A stretch of 52,485 nucleotides of DNA from the NCBI GenBank assembly GCA_938005545.1, contig CALKXV010000035.1, positions 1 through 52,485 of the forward strand. The letters run 5' to 3'. The translations under genes were made by a program, and so were the position numbers. The stretch is from an uncultured Paracoccaceae bacterium. GTDB lineage: Bacteria > Pseudomonadota > Alphaproteobacteria > Rhodobacterales > Rhodobacteraceae. Below the pieces are notes generated by a model that ran no database searches, was not told where the DNA came from, and saw nothing but the letters and a program-made list of their open reading frames with translations. Below, in pieces: positions 26,137-35,439 of the stretch. The number at the start of each line of letters is the position of its first letter. Positions within the stretch are counted from its first letter, which is position 1.

Positions 26137-27363
26137 ATGTCCATCGTAAAGCTTATAGACGCGCATCACTTGCCAGTCTGGCGTCGCCCCGTCACGCTTT
26201 TGATCCTGATGTCAGCGGCTTTGCCGCTGGCGTTTGCGACTTGGTCGGCGCTTCTGAACAACTTTGTCATCGAACGGGCCGGATTTACGGGTGTCGAGAT
26301 TGGCTGGCTTCATTCGGTGCGCGAAGTTCCCGGGTTTCTGGCCGTTGGCGTGATCGCCGTGATCATGTTTATGCGCGAGCAGGTTTTGGGATTGGTGTCT
26401 TTGCTGATGCTAGGGGCCGCAACCGCGGTAACTGCGTGGTTCCCCAGTTTGGGCGGCATTCTGACCCTGACGATGATTTCGTCGATCGGGTACCATTACT
26501 TCGAAACGGTCAATCAATCCCTGCAACTGCAATGGTTGCCAAAGGATCGCGCGCCACAGGTTCTCGGCTGGTTGGTGGCTGTTGGGTCCGGGGCGTCGCT
26601 TTTGTCCTATGGATTGCTGGTGGCGACTTGGGACCTGTTCGATCTGTCCTACAACACGGTCTACCTGATCGCGGGCGGGGCTTGTGTGGCGATCACGCTC
26701 TATTGCTGGTTGGCGTTTCCACAGTTTGAGGGCGAACCACAGATCAAAAAGATGATCCTGCGACGGCGGTATTGGCTTTATTATGCGCTTCAATTCATGT
26801 CGGGCGCGCGGCGTCAGATATTTCTGGTGTTCGCCGCTTTCATGATGGTCGAAAAGTTTGGGTTCGACGTGCACGAAGTGTCTGCATTGTTCCTGATAAA
26901 CTTTGTCGCCAACATGGTTTTGGCACCCTTAATGGGAAAGGCACTGGGCCACTGGGGCGAAAGAAATGTGCTGGCGTTTGAATACATTGGGTTGATTGGC
27001 GTGTTTCTGGCCTATGGCGGGATTTACGTCTTTGGCTGGGGGGTGGTTTTGGCGGCATCGCTTTATGTGCTCGACCATATGTTCTTTGCGCTGGCCTTCG
27101 CGCAAAAGACGTACTTCCAAAAGATCGCTGATCCCGGCGACATTGCACCCACGGCTGCCGTCGCCTTTACAATCAACCATATTGCAGCGGTCTTTTTGCC
27201 GGCCTTGCTGGGCTATCTATGGATCGTATTTCCGGGCGCTGTTTTTGGCTTGGCCGCAGCGATGGCTTGCGTGTCGCTCGCCTTGGCCTTGATGATCCCG
27301 CGCCATCCCGAGAAGGGCAACGAGACGATCTTCTCACGCGGACTTGTAATGCCCGCCGCTTGA
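26137..27363 (+). CDS. MFS transporter
   Basis: A 408-residue polytopic membrane protein with about twelve helices. The pattern of two six-helix halves joined by a charged loop (about 207-215, QIKKMILRRRYW) fits the major facilitator superfamily. I see no motif that reveals the substrate. ATG at 26137 lacks a strong ribosome site. It is 41 bases after the b561 gene and 60 before msrA, on the same strand. Confidence 0.85.
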   Translation: MSIVKLIDAHHLPVWRRPVTLLILMSAALPLAFATWSALLNNFVIERAGFTGVEIGWLHSVREVPGFLAVGVIAVIMFMREQVLGLVSLLMLGAATAVTAWFPSLGGILTLTMISSIGYHYFETVNQSLQLQWLPKDRAPQVLGWLVAVGSGASLLSYGLLVATWDLFDLSYNTVYLIAGGACVAITLYCWLAFPQFEGEPQIKKMILRRRYWLYYALQFMSGARRQIFLVFAAFMMVEKFGFDVHEVSALFLINFVANMVLAPLMGKALGHWGERNVLAFEYIGLIGVFLAYGGIYVFGWGVVLAASLYVLDHMFFALAFAQKTYFQKIADPGDIAPTAAVAFTINHIAAVFLPALLGYLWIVFPGAVFGLAAAMACVSLALALMIPRHPEKGNETIFSRGLVMPAA

Positions 27364-27423
27364 AACCCTTGGCATTGCGCTTTCCGGGCCCCATATTTCG
27401 GGGGAACCTGAAGAGGATACACC

Positions 27424-28080
27424 ATGTTTCAGATATTAAAGAAGAACGTCGCCATGATCAGCGCAGAGGATGCATTGGCCGGACGTGACGCCCCGATCCC
27501 GACGGCCGAGAAGCATTTTGTGTTTGATCGCCCCCTAAGCGCTGATGTGCCCGACGGGTTTGAAGTTGCGATCTTTGGAATGGGGTGTTTCTGGGGTGTC
27601 GAGCGGATGTTCTGGAAGCTGGAAGGCGTCTGGATGACCATTGTCGGCTATGCTGCAGGCCATACAGAGAACGCGACCTATCAAGAGGTGTGCACGGGAA
27701 AAACCGGCCACAACGAAGTGGTGCGCGTGGTCTATGATCCTGCGGTGATCAGCTTTGATGATTTGTTGCGTGTGTTTTGGGAAGGCCATGATCCAACCCA
27801 AGGAATGCGCCAAGGCAACGATGTCGGTACCCAATATCGGTCAGGCATTTACTGGACGACCGACGCGCAGCGGGAGGCTGCTGAGGCATCAAAAGCCATG
27901 TTCGCACCGCGTCTGGGCGAGGCTGGTTATGGTGCTGTGACGACCGAAATCGTGAAAGCGCCGACATTCTATTTTGCCGAGGAGTATCACCAACAATATT
28001 TGGCCAAGAACCCGTCGGGGTATTGCGGGATTGGCGGAACTGGCGTCACCTGTCCGATTGGCACGGGCGTTACGGCCTGA
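27424..28080 (+). CDS. msrA: Peptide methionine sulfoxide reductase MsrA
   Basis: A 218-residue repair enzyme that reduces methionine-S-sulfoxide in proteins. The catalytic motif [13 protein letters not shown] (Cys55) is followed by [19 protein letters not shown] and [10 protein letters not shown]. Resolving cysteines lie near the C-terminus ([14 protein letters not shown]). About 45 residues precede the motif, typical for the longer alphaproteobacterial form. ATG at 27424 follows GAGGA. No msrB is adjacent. Confidence 0.95.
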   Translation: MFQILKKNVAMISAEDALAGRDAPIPTAEKHFVFDRPLSADVPDGFEVAIFGMGCFWGVERMFWKLEGVWMTIVGYAAGHTENATYQEVCTGKTGHNEVVRVVYDPAVISFDDLLRVFWEGHDPTQGMRQGNDVGTQYRSGIYWTTDAQREAAEASKAMFAPRLGEAGYGAVTTEIVKAPTFYFAEEYHQQYLAKNPSGYCGIGGTGVTCPIGTGVTA

Positions 28081-28165
28081 GAAAATGGCGGTTCTGCTCT
28101 CGAACGCAAGGGGCGGAACCGGCCAAATGATGGGCAATGGGCGAAGATCAGTTGACCCTGTGAAG

Positions 28166-28182
28166 GCGAGCGCGTAGCTCGC
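28166..28182 (+). promoter_or_regulatory. Hairpin just before the prmA start
   Basis: GCGAGC-GCGTA-GCTCGC is a perfect 6-bp stem ending 5 bases before the prmA ATG. It occupies the place of the ribosome site, so it could limit initiation. Whether it is regulatory is unknown. Confidence 0.35.
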
Positions 28183-28187
28183 GTTGC

Positions 28188-29063
28188 ATGACAACTTGGA
28201 CAGCACTGACGACCTTGAAGGACCGCGCCCAGGCTGATGCTTTGGGGCAATCTTTGGAGCAATTGGACATTGAGCCAACCGGCGTCGGCGTCTTCGAAGT
28301 GGAAGACGGCACCGGAACCTGGGAAGTCGGCGGCTATTTCGTTGAAGCGCCCGACGAGGTGGCTCTGGCGCTTTTGGCAGCGGTTCACGGGGCATCAGAA
28401 TTCGTGGTGTCTGAGGTGCCCGAAACCGATTGGGTGGCCCATGTGCGGCGCGAATTAGCGCCCGTAGAGGCCGGGCGTTTCTTTGTCTATGGCGCGCATG
28501 ATGCCGACAAGCTGCCGGACGGGCGTGTTTCGCTTTTGATCGAAGCGGCGATGGCGTTTGGAACCGGGCACCATGGCACGACGTTGGGGTGCCTGCGTGC
28601 GCTGGACGGCTTGGTCACGACAGGGTTTGCACCGACGCGTGTGGCGGACATTGGGTGCGGCACAGCGGTCTTGGCGATGGCGGCTGCGCGGGTTTGGGAC
28701 GCGGCGGTTGTGGCCTCGGACATTGACCCTGTCGCGGTTGACGTCGCGCTTGCCAATTTGGCGGCCAACGATCTGAAAGTGCGGATCGACGTGGTCGAAG
28801 CCGTTGGTTTTGATCACGAGGTGCTTAATGGCCCCTTTGATCTGGTCTTGGCCAACATCCTGAAAGGCCCGTTAATGGATCTTGCACCGGCTATGGCACG
28901 CGTGATTTCACCGGGTGGCAAAGCGATTCTCAGCGGAATTCTGGTGGAACAGGCCCAAACTGTGGCAGAGCATTATGCAGCCCACGGCTTCAATCTGTCC
29001 AATCGTGATGACATTGTCGACTGGACCACGCTTTCGCTGACGCGAAATGACCTTAATTTCTAA
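28188..29063 (+). CDS. prmA: Ribosomal protein L11 methyltransferase PrmA
   Basis: A 291-residue SAM-dependent enzyme that trimethylates L11. AFGTGHHGTTLGCLRAL (about 123-139), the SAM loop VADIGCGTAVLAMAAARVW and the catalytic LANILKGPL motif are clear. The SAM loop reads GCGTAVLA rather than the usual GCGTGVLA, a conservative change. ATG at 28188 follows a GC hairpin and no clear Shine-Dalgarno. Stands 107 bases after msrA. Confidence 0.94.
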   Translation: MTTWTALTTLKDRAQADALGQSLEQLDIEPTGVGVFEVEDGTGTWEVGGYFVEAPDEVALALLAAVHGASEFVVSEVPETDWVAHVRRELAPVEAGRFFVYGAHDADKLPDGRVSLLIEAAMAFGTGHHGTTLGCLRALDGLVTTGFAPTRVADIGCGTAVLAMAAARVWDAAVVASDIDPVAVDVALANLAANDLKVRIDVVEAVGFDHEVLNGPFDLVLANILKGPLMDLAPAMARVISPGGKAILSGILVEQAQTVAEHYAAHGFNLSNRDDIVDWTTLSLTRNDLNF

Positions 29064-29130
29064 CGAAGTCTCATGATTTCGGTGGGTTAAGCCTTATTGC
29101 TGCCACATTCCTCTACTTATTTCATGATCG

Positions 29131-29144
29131 CCGGGACGTCCCGG
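29131..29144. promoter_or_regulatory. Perfect 14-bp palindrome, possible operator
   Basis: CCGGGACGTCCCGG is a perfect palindrome 21 bases upstream of the small membrane protein gene. TATATA follows at 29148-29153. If that is a -10 box, the palindrome fills the spacer, but the leader would then be too short to include the GAGG ribosome site, so the real promoter may lie further up. Confidence 0.4.
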
Positions 29145-29164
29145 AGGTATATAAGAGGCCTGTT

Positions 29165-29512
29165 ATGTCTGCTTCGCAATTCGATGAATTCGACCGTCGA
29201 ATGAGCCGTATTAGTCGGCGACATTCAAAGTTGTCGCATGGGTACGTAACCAAGGTGATGGACGATGGGATGGTTGTTGCCAAACCCCGTCGGAGAGGAG
29301 GCATGGGCACGGCCCGTGCCTTGGCCATTTTGCTCATGGTTATGGTTCTGTTCAAGGGCGTGCTGCATGCGCGTTTGGGCGACGTCGAATATCAACAGCG
29401 GATCGCGACACTGGCATCAGGCTCAGCCGTCGAAAAAGCCGGAGCATTTGTGATGACTGCCGATGTTGGCACGGTTTGGATTTCGGGCAAAGTAAGTTCC
29501 CTCGTGCGATAG
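29165..29512 (+). CDS. Small single-pass membrane protein, unknown
   Basis: A 115-residue protein I cannot assign. A charged N-terminal half (FDEFDRRMSRISRRHSKL, then PRRRGG at about 41-46) precedes one helix (about 50-66), with a mainly periplasmic C-terminal 45 residues. The arginine-rich segment before the helix favours an inside N-terminus. ATG at 29165 follows GAGG at 6-7 bases, and a terminator follows at 29556, so it is a real, separately transcribed gene. Confidence 0.7.
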   Translation: MSASQFDEFDRRMSRISRRHSKLSHGYVTKVMDDGMVVAKPRRRGGMGTARALAILLMVMVLFKGVLHARLGDVEYQQRIATLASGSAVEKAGAFVMTADVGTVWISGKVSSLVR

Positions 29513-29555
29513 AATTCCGCTGGTGAAGTCCGGCACATATTTCGGTCGTACAAGA

Positions 29556-29586
29556 AAAGGTCGTGTCAGTTGACGCGGCCTTTTTT
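29556..29586 (+). terminator. Rho-independent terminator after small membrane protein
   Basis: AAGGTCGTGTC and GACGCGGCCTT pair over 11 bp with two G-T wobbles around loop AGTT, followed by TTTTTT to 29586. It lies between the plus-strand small gene and the convergent mmsB. Confidence 0.8.
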
Positions 29587-29619
29587 GATGTCAAAAGCGG
29601 CGCCTGTGATCGGTTGATT

Positions 29620-30495
29620 TCAGGACGTTCGACCGCGCTTTTCGAACCGCGGTAGCATGGCTGAAAAATCCTTGCCCTGGCCGCCTTCGTTTTCGACAAA
29701 GCCTTCATAAAGTTCTGCGGCACGCTGGCCCATCGGCGTGTCGGCATCGACGGCTTCGGCTGCCTGTTGTGACAATCGCAAATCTTTTAACATAAGCTCG
29801 GCGGCAAAGCCGGGCGTGTATCCGCTGTCGGCGGGCGATGTGGGGCCAACACCGGGGGCCGGGCAATAGGCGTTCATGGTCCAGCTATAGCCCGAGGATG
29901 TAGAAACCACGTCGAACATGGATTGGCGATCTAGCCCAAGCTTATCAGCCAGCGCAAAGGCTTCGCAGGTGGCAATCATGGTCGCGCCTAAGATCATATT
30001 GTTACAGATCTTGGCCGCTTGCCCGTTGCCTGAGGGTCCACAGTGAACCGCCTTCTGCCCCATGATGTCAAAAAGCGGCATGGCACGCGTCACGGCATCT
30101 TCTGCACCGCCGACCATGAAAGTCAGTGTTCCGGCCTCCGCACCCCCGATGCCGCCCGACACCGGTGCGTCAAGCGCACCGATCTGCGCCGCACTGGCCT
30201 GATCCGCCACAGCGCGCGCGCTTTCCACATCAACTGTCGAACAATCAAGCAGCACCGCACCTTTGGTCATCGCAGGGATCACCTGATCGGCCACGCTCCG
30301 CAAAATGCCGCCATCTGGCAGCATCGTGATGACCACATCAGCATTGCGTGCCGCGTCGGCGGCGGTTTCGGCTTTGGTTAATCCGTCGGGTATTGGTGCG
30401 GCCACATCGAAGCCGGTCACGTCATATCCGCCTGCTGCAAGGTTGCGGGCCATGGGCCCACCCATATTTCCAAGTCCGATAAATCCGATTTTCAT
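29620..30495 (-). CDS. mmsB: 3-hydroxyisobutyrate dehydrogenase
   Basis: A 291-residue NAD-dependent enzyme of valine breakdown, oxidising 3-hydroxyisobutyrate to methylmalonate semialdehyde. Rossmann loop GFIGLGNMGGPMARNL (4-19), substrate loop DAPVSGGIGGAEAGTLTFM (109-127) and catalytic Lys162 in GNGQAAKICNN are visible. Its ATG at 30495 overlaps the stop of the preceding hydrolase by 4 bases. It is the last of three valine-pathway genes; mmsA, the next enzyme, is not in the window. Confidence 0.94.
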   Translation of the reverse strand: MKIGFIGLGNMGGPMARNLAAGGYDVTGFDVAAPIPDGLTKAETAADAARNADVVITMLPDGGILRSVADQVIPAMTKGAVLLDCSTVDVESARAVADQASAAQIGALDAPVSGGIGGAEAGTLTFMVGGAEDAVTRAMPLFDIMGQKAVHCGPSGNGQAAKICNNMILGATMIATCEAFALADKLGLDRQSMFDVVSTSSGYSWTMNAYCPAPGVGPTSPADSGYTPGFAAELMLKDLRLSQQAAEAVDADTPMGQRAAELYEGFVENEGGQGKDFSAMLPRFEKRGRTS

Positions 30496-31535
30496 GTCGT
30501 GGTCTCCAGACGTAATTCCTGATCGCCAAGGGGCATCAACATGGCCGATACGTTGGCGGGGGTGGGGGCGTCCATTGCGGCGTGTTGCCAGTTCGGCGAT
30601 TTGTCTTTGTCGACAATGGCGGCCCGGATGCCTTCTTGGAAGTCGCCCTGTTCGACGGCGCGGTACACATAGCGAAATTCCTGGGTCAGGGCGGATTCAA
30701 TCCGGTCGGTGATGCGAATGCGGTGGATCAGCTCGATTGCCGACGCCATCGCAAGGGGCGCGTTTCGAGACAGGCGTTTCAAGGTGTCTTGCGCCCAGTC
30801 GCCATCGGAACGGGTCAGCAAGGTCAGAATGTCCCGCAGGGTTTCACCGGCAAAATAGGCATCGATCTGAGGTTGGTTCGCGGCCAGCGCACTGTCAGGG
30901 GGTAGGGCCGCCGCATCGTCGATCTTTGTCCAATCGCCGGTGCGCTCCAACGCAGAGATCAGGTCGGGCCATTCTGATTCTGGAACGTAATAATCGGCAA
31001 ACTCAGCAAAAATCGCGTCACCCGGTTCCATCCGATAGGACGTCGTGCCGATGTACTCCCCAATGCGCCCCGACGCGCGGGCCAACAAAAGCGAGCCCCC
31101 AACGTCCGGCACCAGCCCAATCCCGCATTCCGGCATGGCGATCCGGCTGGTTTCGCCCACAACGCGGTGCGAGGCATGGCACCCAATGCCAACGCCGCCG
31201 CCCATGGTGAACCCCTGCATGAAGCTTGCGACAGGTTTGGGGAAATGAAAAAGCGCCGCATTCAAAGGGTATTCTTCGCGCCAGAACACGCGGGCCTCGT
31301 CGAAGTCACTGCGCGTCAGGGCGGCATAGATGTCGGCGATGTCGCCGCCTGACGAAAACGCCTTGTCGCCCTTTGCATCAATGACGATCATCGCGACGTC
31401 GTTGTCTGCGGCCCAAATTGGCAGAATGGCGGCAATTTCGCGGATCATCGACAGGGTCACGGCATTCAACGCATCCGGTCGGTTCAGCGTTATCCGCCCG
31501 GTGCGACCCGATTTGCGAAGATGCACGTCCGTCAT
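30492..31535 (-). CDS. 3-hydroxyisobutyryl-CoA hydrolase
   Basis: A 347-residue crotonase-fold protein. The oxyanion-hole segments KAFSSGGDIADIY (about 58-70) and MGGGVGIGCHASHRVV, and the paired acids in MPECGIGLVPDVGG, fit 3-hydroxyisobutyryl-CoA hydrolase rather than a plain enoyl-CoA hydratase; length of about 350 also fits. It releases free 3-hydroxyisobutyrate from its CoA ester in valine catabolism. It overlaps the acyl-CoA dehydrogenase and mmsB by 4 bases on each side, which supports the pathway assignment. Confidence 0.92.
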   Translation of the reverse strand: MTDVHLRKSGRTGRITLNRPDALNAVTLSMIREIAAILPIWAADNDVAMIVIDAKGDKAFSSGGDIADIYAALTRSDFDEARVFWREEYPLNAALFHFPKPVASFMQGFTMGGGVGIGCHASHRVVGETSRIAMPECGIGLVPDVGGSLLLARASGRIGEYIGTTSYRMEPGDAIFAEFADYYVPESEWPDLISALERTGDWTKIDDAAALPPDSALAANQPQIDAYFAGETLRDILTLLTRSDGDWAQDTLKRLSRNAPLAMASAIELIHRIRITDRIESALTQEFRYVYRAVEQGDFQEGIRAAIVDKDKSPNWQHAAMDAPTPANVSAMLMPLGDQELRLETTT

Positions 31536-32674
31536 CGCGCGCTCAGCATCTGACGCGCTACGATCACGCGCATGATTTCACTTGTACCTTCAAGAATTCG
31601 GTGAACCCTAAGATCGCGCACGATTTTTTCGATCCCATAGTCCGCCAGATAGCCATACCCGCCGTGAAGCTGAAGACAGGTATCGGCAACCCGACCGGCC
31701 ACTTCGGTTCCAAAGGCCTTGGCCATGGCACAGCGCTTTTTGGCGTCGGGTTGGTCATTGTCCAGCGACCACGCGGCGTGACGCAGAAAGGTGCGGGCGG
31801 CTTCCAATTCGATCTCACAATCGGCCAGTTTGAATTGCAGGGCCTGAAACTGGTCCAAAGATGTCCCGAAAGCCTGACGTTCGGCCATATAGGCAAGCGT
31901 TTGGGTCAGTGCCGACTGAGCCGCGCCGATCGAACAGGCGGATATGTTCAACCGTCCGCCGTCCAGCCCCGACATTGCATATTTGAAACCTTCGCCTTCA
32001 TTCCCAAGCAGATTTTCCGCTGCAACGTTGCAATTGTCTAACTGGACTTGGCGTGTTGGCTGGCTGCGCCATCCCATTTTGTCTTCCAATCCGCCAAAGC
32101 TAAGCCCAGCTGCTCCGTCCTCGACCAAAATCGCCGATATGCCGCTTGCCCCATCGTCGCCCGACCGCGCCATGACGACATAGGCGTCAGAATACCCCGC
32201 CCCCGAGATAAAAGCTTTGGTGCCGTTCAACCGCCAGCCTTGGTTCGTCTTTTCGGCCTTGGTTTTAAGGGCCGCGGCGTCAGACCCCGATCCGGGTTCC
32301 GTCAGGCAATAGGACAAAATGGTGTGCATCGAGATGGCGTTTGGCAACAAACGCGCCTTCAAGTCGTCAGATCCGAAACTGTCGATCATGTGCGCGCACA
32401 TGTTGTGGATCGATAAAAACGCCGCGACAGAAGCGCAAGATTGCGACAAAGCCTCAAATACAAGGGTTGCATCGAGCCGCCCAAGCCCCGCACCGCCCGC
32501 AGCTTCGCTCACATTCAGACCGCCCAGGCCCAATTCGCCGATATCGCGCCAAAGGTCCTTTGGAATGGTCCCATCGGCTTCCCAAACTCGCGCGTTTGGT
32601 GCAATCCGGTCTGCACCAAAGGTTTGCGCCATATCGAAGATGGCGCGCTGTTCTTCGTTTAACGAAAAGTCCAT
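31532..32674 (-). CDS. Acyl-CoA dehydrogenase, likely isobutyryl-CoA dehydrogenase
   Basis: A 380-residue FAD enzyme. YCLTEPGSGSDAAALKT marks the flavin/substrate loop, and the catalytic glutamate lies in RILEGTSEIMR near the C-terminus. Context with the hydrolase and mmsB argues for isobutyryl-CoA (valine branch). ATG at 32674 follows GAGGAC; the longer frame to 32737 is rejected. First gene of the operon. Family sure, substrate inferred. Confidence 0.92.
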   Translation of the reverse strand: MDFSLNEEQRAIFDMAQTFGADRIAPNARVWEADGTIPKDLWRDIGELGLGGLNVSEAAGGAGLGRLDATLVFEALSQSCASVAAFLSIHNMCAHMIDSFGSDDLKARLLPNAISMHTILSYCLTEPGSGSDAAALKTKAEKTNQGWRLNGTKAFISGAGYSDAYVVMARSGDDGASGISAILVEDGAAGLSFGGLEDKMGWRSQPTRQVQLDNCNVAAENLLGNEGEGFKYAMSGLDGGRLNISACSIGAAQSALTQTLAYMAERQAFGTSLDQFQALQFKLADCEIELEAARTFLRHAAWSLDNDQPDAKKRCAMAKAFGTEVAGRVADTCLQLHGGYGYLADYGIEKIVRDLRVHRILEGTSEIMRVIVARQMLSAR

Positions 32675-33074
32675 TGTCCTCACCGAATTGAACGCTTGTA
32701 CAATTAACCAGACCCACAGAGCCGTGCAAGGGCGCAATGGTCGAGCCTGAAATCAAAATCTTACAGGTATACAACCTTAGATTGATGGAAGATTTAAGAC
32801 TCGCATTTTTGGTGTAATTATCCTAGCGACCTGCGAATCAGCAAGGAGATGCGACAATTTGAAATCTGCGATTGTTTCACGTGTTCGCACCATTCATGCT
32901 TAACTTACAGCATTGTTTTCATACATTTTTGCCTCATCGCGTGACAGTGCACGGGAAAGAAAAAAGTTAGCAGAATATGAAGAAAAGACTTAAAAATATG
33001 GTCTAAATGTGCTATCTCGCCGGTGTAACTAATAAAGTTCGGCCTTCGGGCCAATTTATGTAAGGGGAAAAGAA
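32675..33074. other. Divergent 400-base intergenic region
   Basis: Should hold the promoter of the valine operon (leftward) and of the second VPLPA-CTERM gene (rightward). It becomes AT-rich from about 32880. A small GGCC-TTCG-GGCC hairpin lies about 25 bases before the AAGGGGAA ribosome site. No ORF or RNA family is recognised. Confidence 0.4.
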
Positions 33075-33680
33075 ATGTTCTTTAAATCCGCTTTAGCAAT
33101 AGCGGCTATGGTTTTGGGAACTGCATCTTACGCAGCGACCGAGACTTTTGACTTCACAGGTTCATATGCGGGCACATACTATCACTCGAAAGAATTTGCG
33201 GGTGACAACGGTAGCTATATCGACGTTTCTGCTGTGGCAGTTAAAAACGGCAGGTTGAAAAAAGCCGTTGTAGGTCAATGGACTTATGGTGGACTTGGAG
33301 TCTGTAACTCGCTGGGTCGGTACGGCTGCAAAGAAAGCCATACAGTTGATGGATACGGTAGAGATGACTACCTGAAGTTCAGCCTTGATCACGACGTGAA
33401 GATTTCTTCGATCTCGTTCTCGGATTACGGCAACAACTCCTTCAATGTCTATGCTGATGGTTCGCTTTATAACCTGGATTACTCGAGCTCGGGCAAGTGG
33501 AATGGCGAAATTGTCGCTGGTTCCACATTCTTCATTGGTGCATCCGAATGGAAGTCCGGCTTCAAGGTAAAGTCGGTGACAGTCCACTACGATGTAAGCG
33601 AAGTACCGCTTCCTGCGGCAGGCTTTCTGCTGTTGGGTGGTCTTGGTGGCCTCGTAGCAATGCGCCGTCGCAAGACCTGA
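33075..33680 (+). CDS. Secreted VPLPA-CTERM protein, function unknown
   Basis: A 201-residue exported protein. Signal peptide 1-20 (ending SYAA), then about 150 residues rich in Gly, Ser, Tyr and Asp with a beta-sandwich look. The C-terminus has EVPLPAAG, a hydrophobic helix (FLLLGGLGGLVAM) and RRRKT: the VPLPA-CTERM exosortase signal, so a surface or matrix destination is likely. The body matches no family I know. Strong ribosome site AAGGGG before ATG. A hairpin terminator follows. Second such protein in the window. Confidence 0.85.
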   Translation: MFFKSALAIAAMVLGTASYAATETFDFTGSYAGTYYHSKEFAGDNGSYIDVSAVAVKNGRLKKAVVGQWTYGGLGVCNSLGRYGCKESHTVDGYGRDDYLKFSLDHDVKISSISFSDYGNNSFNVYADGSLYNLDYSSSGKWNGEIVAGSTFFIGASEWKSGFKVKSVTVHYDVSEVPLPAAGFLLLGGLGGLVAMRRRKT

Positions 33681-33700
33681 TCTAACCTAGATTTGAGACG

Positions 33701-33730
33701 ATAGGGCGGCTTCGGCCGCCCTATTTTTTT
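33701..33730 (+). terminator. Rho-independent terminator
   Basis: ATAGGGCGGC (33701-33710), tetraloop TTCG, GCCGCCCTAT (33715-33724), then TTTTTT. A 10-bp stem with a stable tetraloop, serving the VPLPA-CTERM gene and partly symmetrical towards the convergent yej operon. Confidence 0.9.
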
Positions 33731-33746
33731 GCCTGAATGGCAAAGA

Positions 33747-35345
33747 TTACCCGACAGATTTCACATCAAAAGCGGCAGCCATCAATTCGCGGGTATAGTC
33801 GGTCTGCGGGTTATCAAAGATTTGCGCCGCATCCCCCTGTTCCACAACATCGCCACGCTTCATGACGATGACTTTGTGGCTAAGGGCACGTACGACCTTC
33901 AGATCGTGGCTGATAAACAGATAGGCCAAGCCGTACTTTTTCTGCAAATTGCGCAACAGTTCCACGATCTGAACCTGCACGGTCATATCCAAAGCAGACG
34001 TCGGTTCGTCAAGCACCACCAACTTGGGGCGCAAGACCATCGCACGCGCAATGGCGATCCGTTGCCGCTGGCCGCCGGAAAACTCATGGGGATAGCGGTG
34101 CATGGTCTCCGGGTCCAACCCAACCTCGACCATGATCTCAGCCACGATTTCGCGCTTGTCACGGGTTGGATCAATCTGGTGGATCGACAGACCTTCGGCA
34201 ATAATCTCTTCCACTGTCATCCGCGGCGAAAGCGATCCAAACGGGTCCTGAAACACGATCTGCATATCTGATCGCAATGGTCGGAGCGCCTTGGACGTCA
34301 GCCCCTGAATATCGCGCCCCATAAAGATCACTGGGCCCTCCGAGCCGATCAGACGCATCATTGCCAGCGCGAGCGTTGTTTTGCCCGACCCACTTTCACC
34401 CACAACACCAACCGTCTCACCAGCCCGCACAGTCAGCGACGCGGCGTTCACAGCCTTGATGTGCCCAACCGTACGTCGCAACAAACCGCGTTGAATGGGG
34501 AACCAAATGCGTAAAGCATCCGTTTCGGCGATCACTTCGGCGTTTCCGTCAACAGGGTCGGGAACCCCGGTGGATTCCGCGCTCAAAAGCGTTTGGGTAT
34601 AGGGATGGCGCGGGTTCGCGAACAGGGCTTTGGTTTCGCCGCTTTCGACAATCTCGCCGTCTTTCATCACGTAGACCCGGTCTGCAAACCTGTTCACGAT
34701 CCCAAGGTCATGGGTGATGAACAGCATCGACATGCCTTCGGCCTTCTTCAGTTCCGCAAGCAATTCAAGGATTTGTGCCTGAATGGTTACGTCCAAAGCC
34801 GTTGTGGGCTCATCTGCAATCAACAAATCCGGCCCATTCGCCAAAGCCATTGCGATCATGACGCGTTGGCGTTGCCCGCCCGACAACTGATGCGGATAGC
34901 TTGAAAGGCGTTTTTCGGGCTCGTTGATGCCAACCTTGTTCAGCAACTCCAGAATGCGCGCGCGCGCCGCCGCCCCCGTCAATCCCTGATGGAGCAAAAT
35001 GGATTCCGCCAATTGCTTTTCCAGCGTGTGCAACGGGTTCAAAGACGTCATGGGTTCTTGGAAAATAAAGCTGATGTCATTACCGCGCACCCGGCGCAAC
35101 TCGGCTTCATCCGCGCCGACCATCTCGGCGCCCTCATAGTTGATCGATCCCGTGATCGATGCGCTATCGGGCAACAAAGACACGGTCGACAAAGCCGTCA
35201 CCGATTTGCCCGACCCACTTTCGCCAACCAAGGCAACCGTCTCACCGCGCGCAATCTCAAAGCTCACGTTTTTAACGGCATGGCTTTCGGCCCCGTCCTG
35301 GCGGAAAGACACATTCAAATCGCGGACCTGTAAAACAGCGCTCAT
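33747..35345 (-). CDS. yejF: Peptide ABC importer ATPase YejF (two nucleotide-binding domains)
   Basis: A 532-residue fusion of two ATPase domains. Walker A motifs are GESGSGKS (41-48) and a second GESGSGKT near residue 318; signature motifs [15 protein letters not shown] and [15 protein letters not shown] follow. This double ATPase is typical of YejF/DppDF-type peptide importers. It lies last in yejA-yejB-yejE-yejF, 94 bases after yejE, a gap holding a hairpin repeat that could lower its expression. Confidence 0.93.
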   Translation of the reverse strand: MSAVLQVRDLNVSFRQDGAESHAVKNVSFEIARGETVALVGESGSGKSVTALSTVSLLPDSASITGSINYEGAEMVGADEAELRRVRGNDISFIFQEPMTSLNPLHTLEKQLAESILLHQGLTGAAARARILELLNKVGINEPEKRLSSYPHQLSGGQRQRVMIAMALANGPDLLIADEPTTALDVTIQAQILELLAELKKAEGMSMLFITHDLGIVNRFADRVYVMKDGEIVESGETKALFANPRHPYTQTLLSAESTGVPDPVDGNAEVIAETDALRIWFPIQRGLLRRTVGHIKAVNAASLTVRAGETVGVVGESGSGKTTLALAMMRLIGSEGPVIFMGRDIQGLTSKALRPLRSDMQIVFQDPFGSLSPRMTVEEIIAEGLSIHQIDPTRDKREIVAEIMVEVGLDPETMHRYPHEFSGGQRQRIAIARAMVLRPKLVVLDEPTSALDMTVQVQIVELLRNLQKKYGLAYLFISHDLKVVRALSHKVIVMKRGDVVEQGDAAQIFDNPQTDYTRELMAAAFDVKSVG

Positions 35346-35351
35346 TGGGTT

Positions 35352-35399
35352 TCACCCTTTTCCAAATACGCTGGGGGTCTGGGGGTGAAACCCCCAGCC
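35352..35399 (-). repeat. Dispersed rhodobacterial hairpin repeat, copy B
   Basis: Read on the minus strand: GGCTGGGGG-TTTCA-CCCCCAG hairpin, then ACCCCCAGCGTATTTGG and a purine-rich tail. Same order as copy A at 18600-18648. It lies 40 bases after the yejE stop and before yejF, inside the operon. Confidence 0.6.
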
Positions 35400-35439
35400 G
35401 GTCGGCGTGACAAAGTCACGGCGAAACCAAAAAAAGCGC

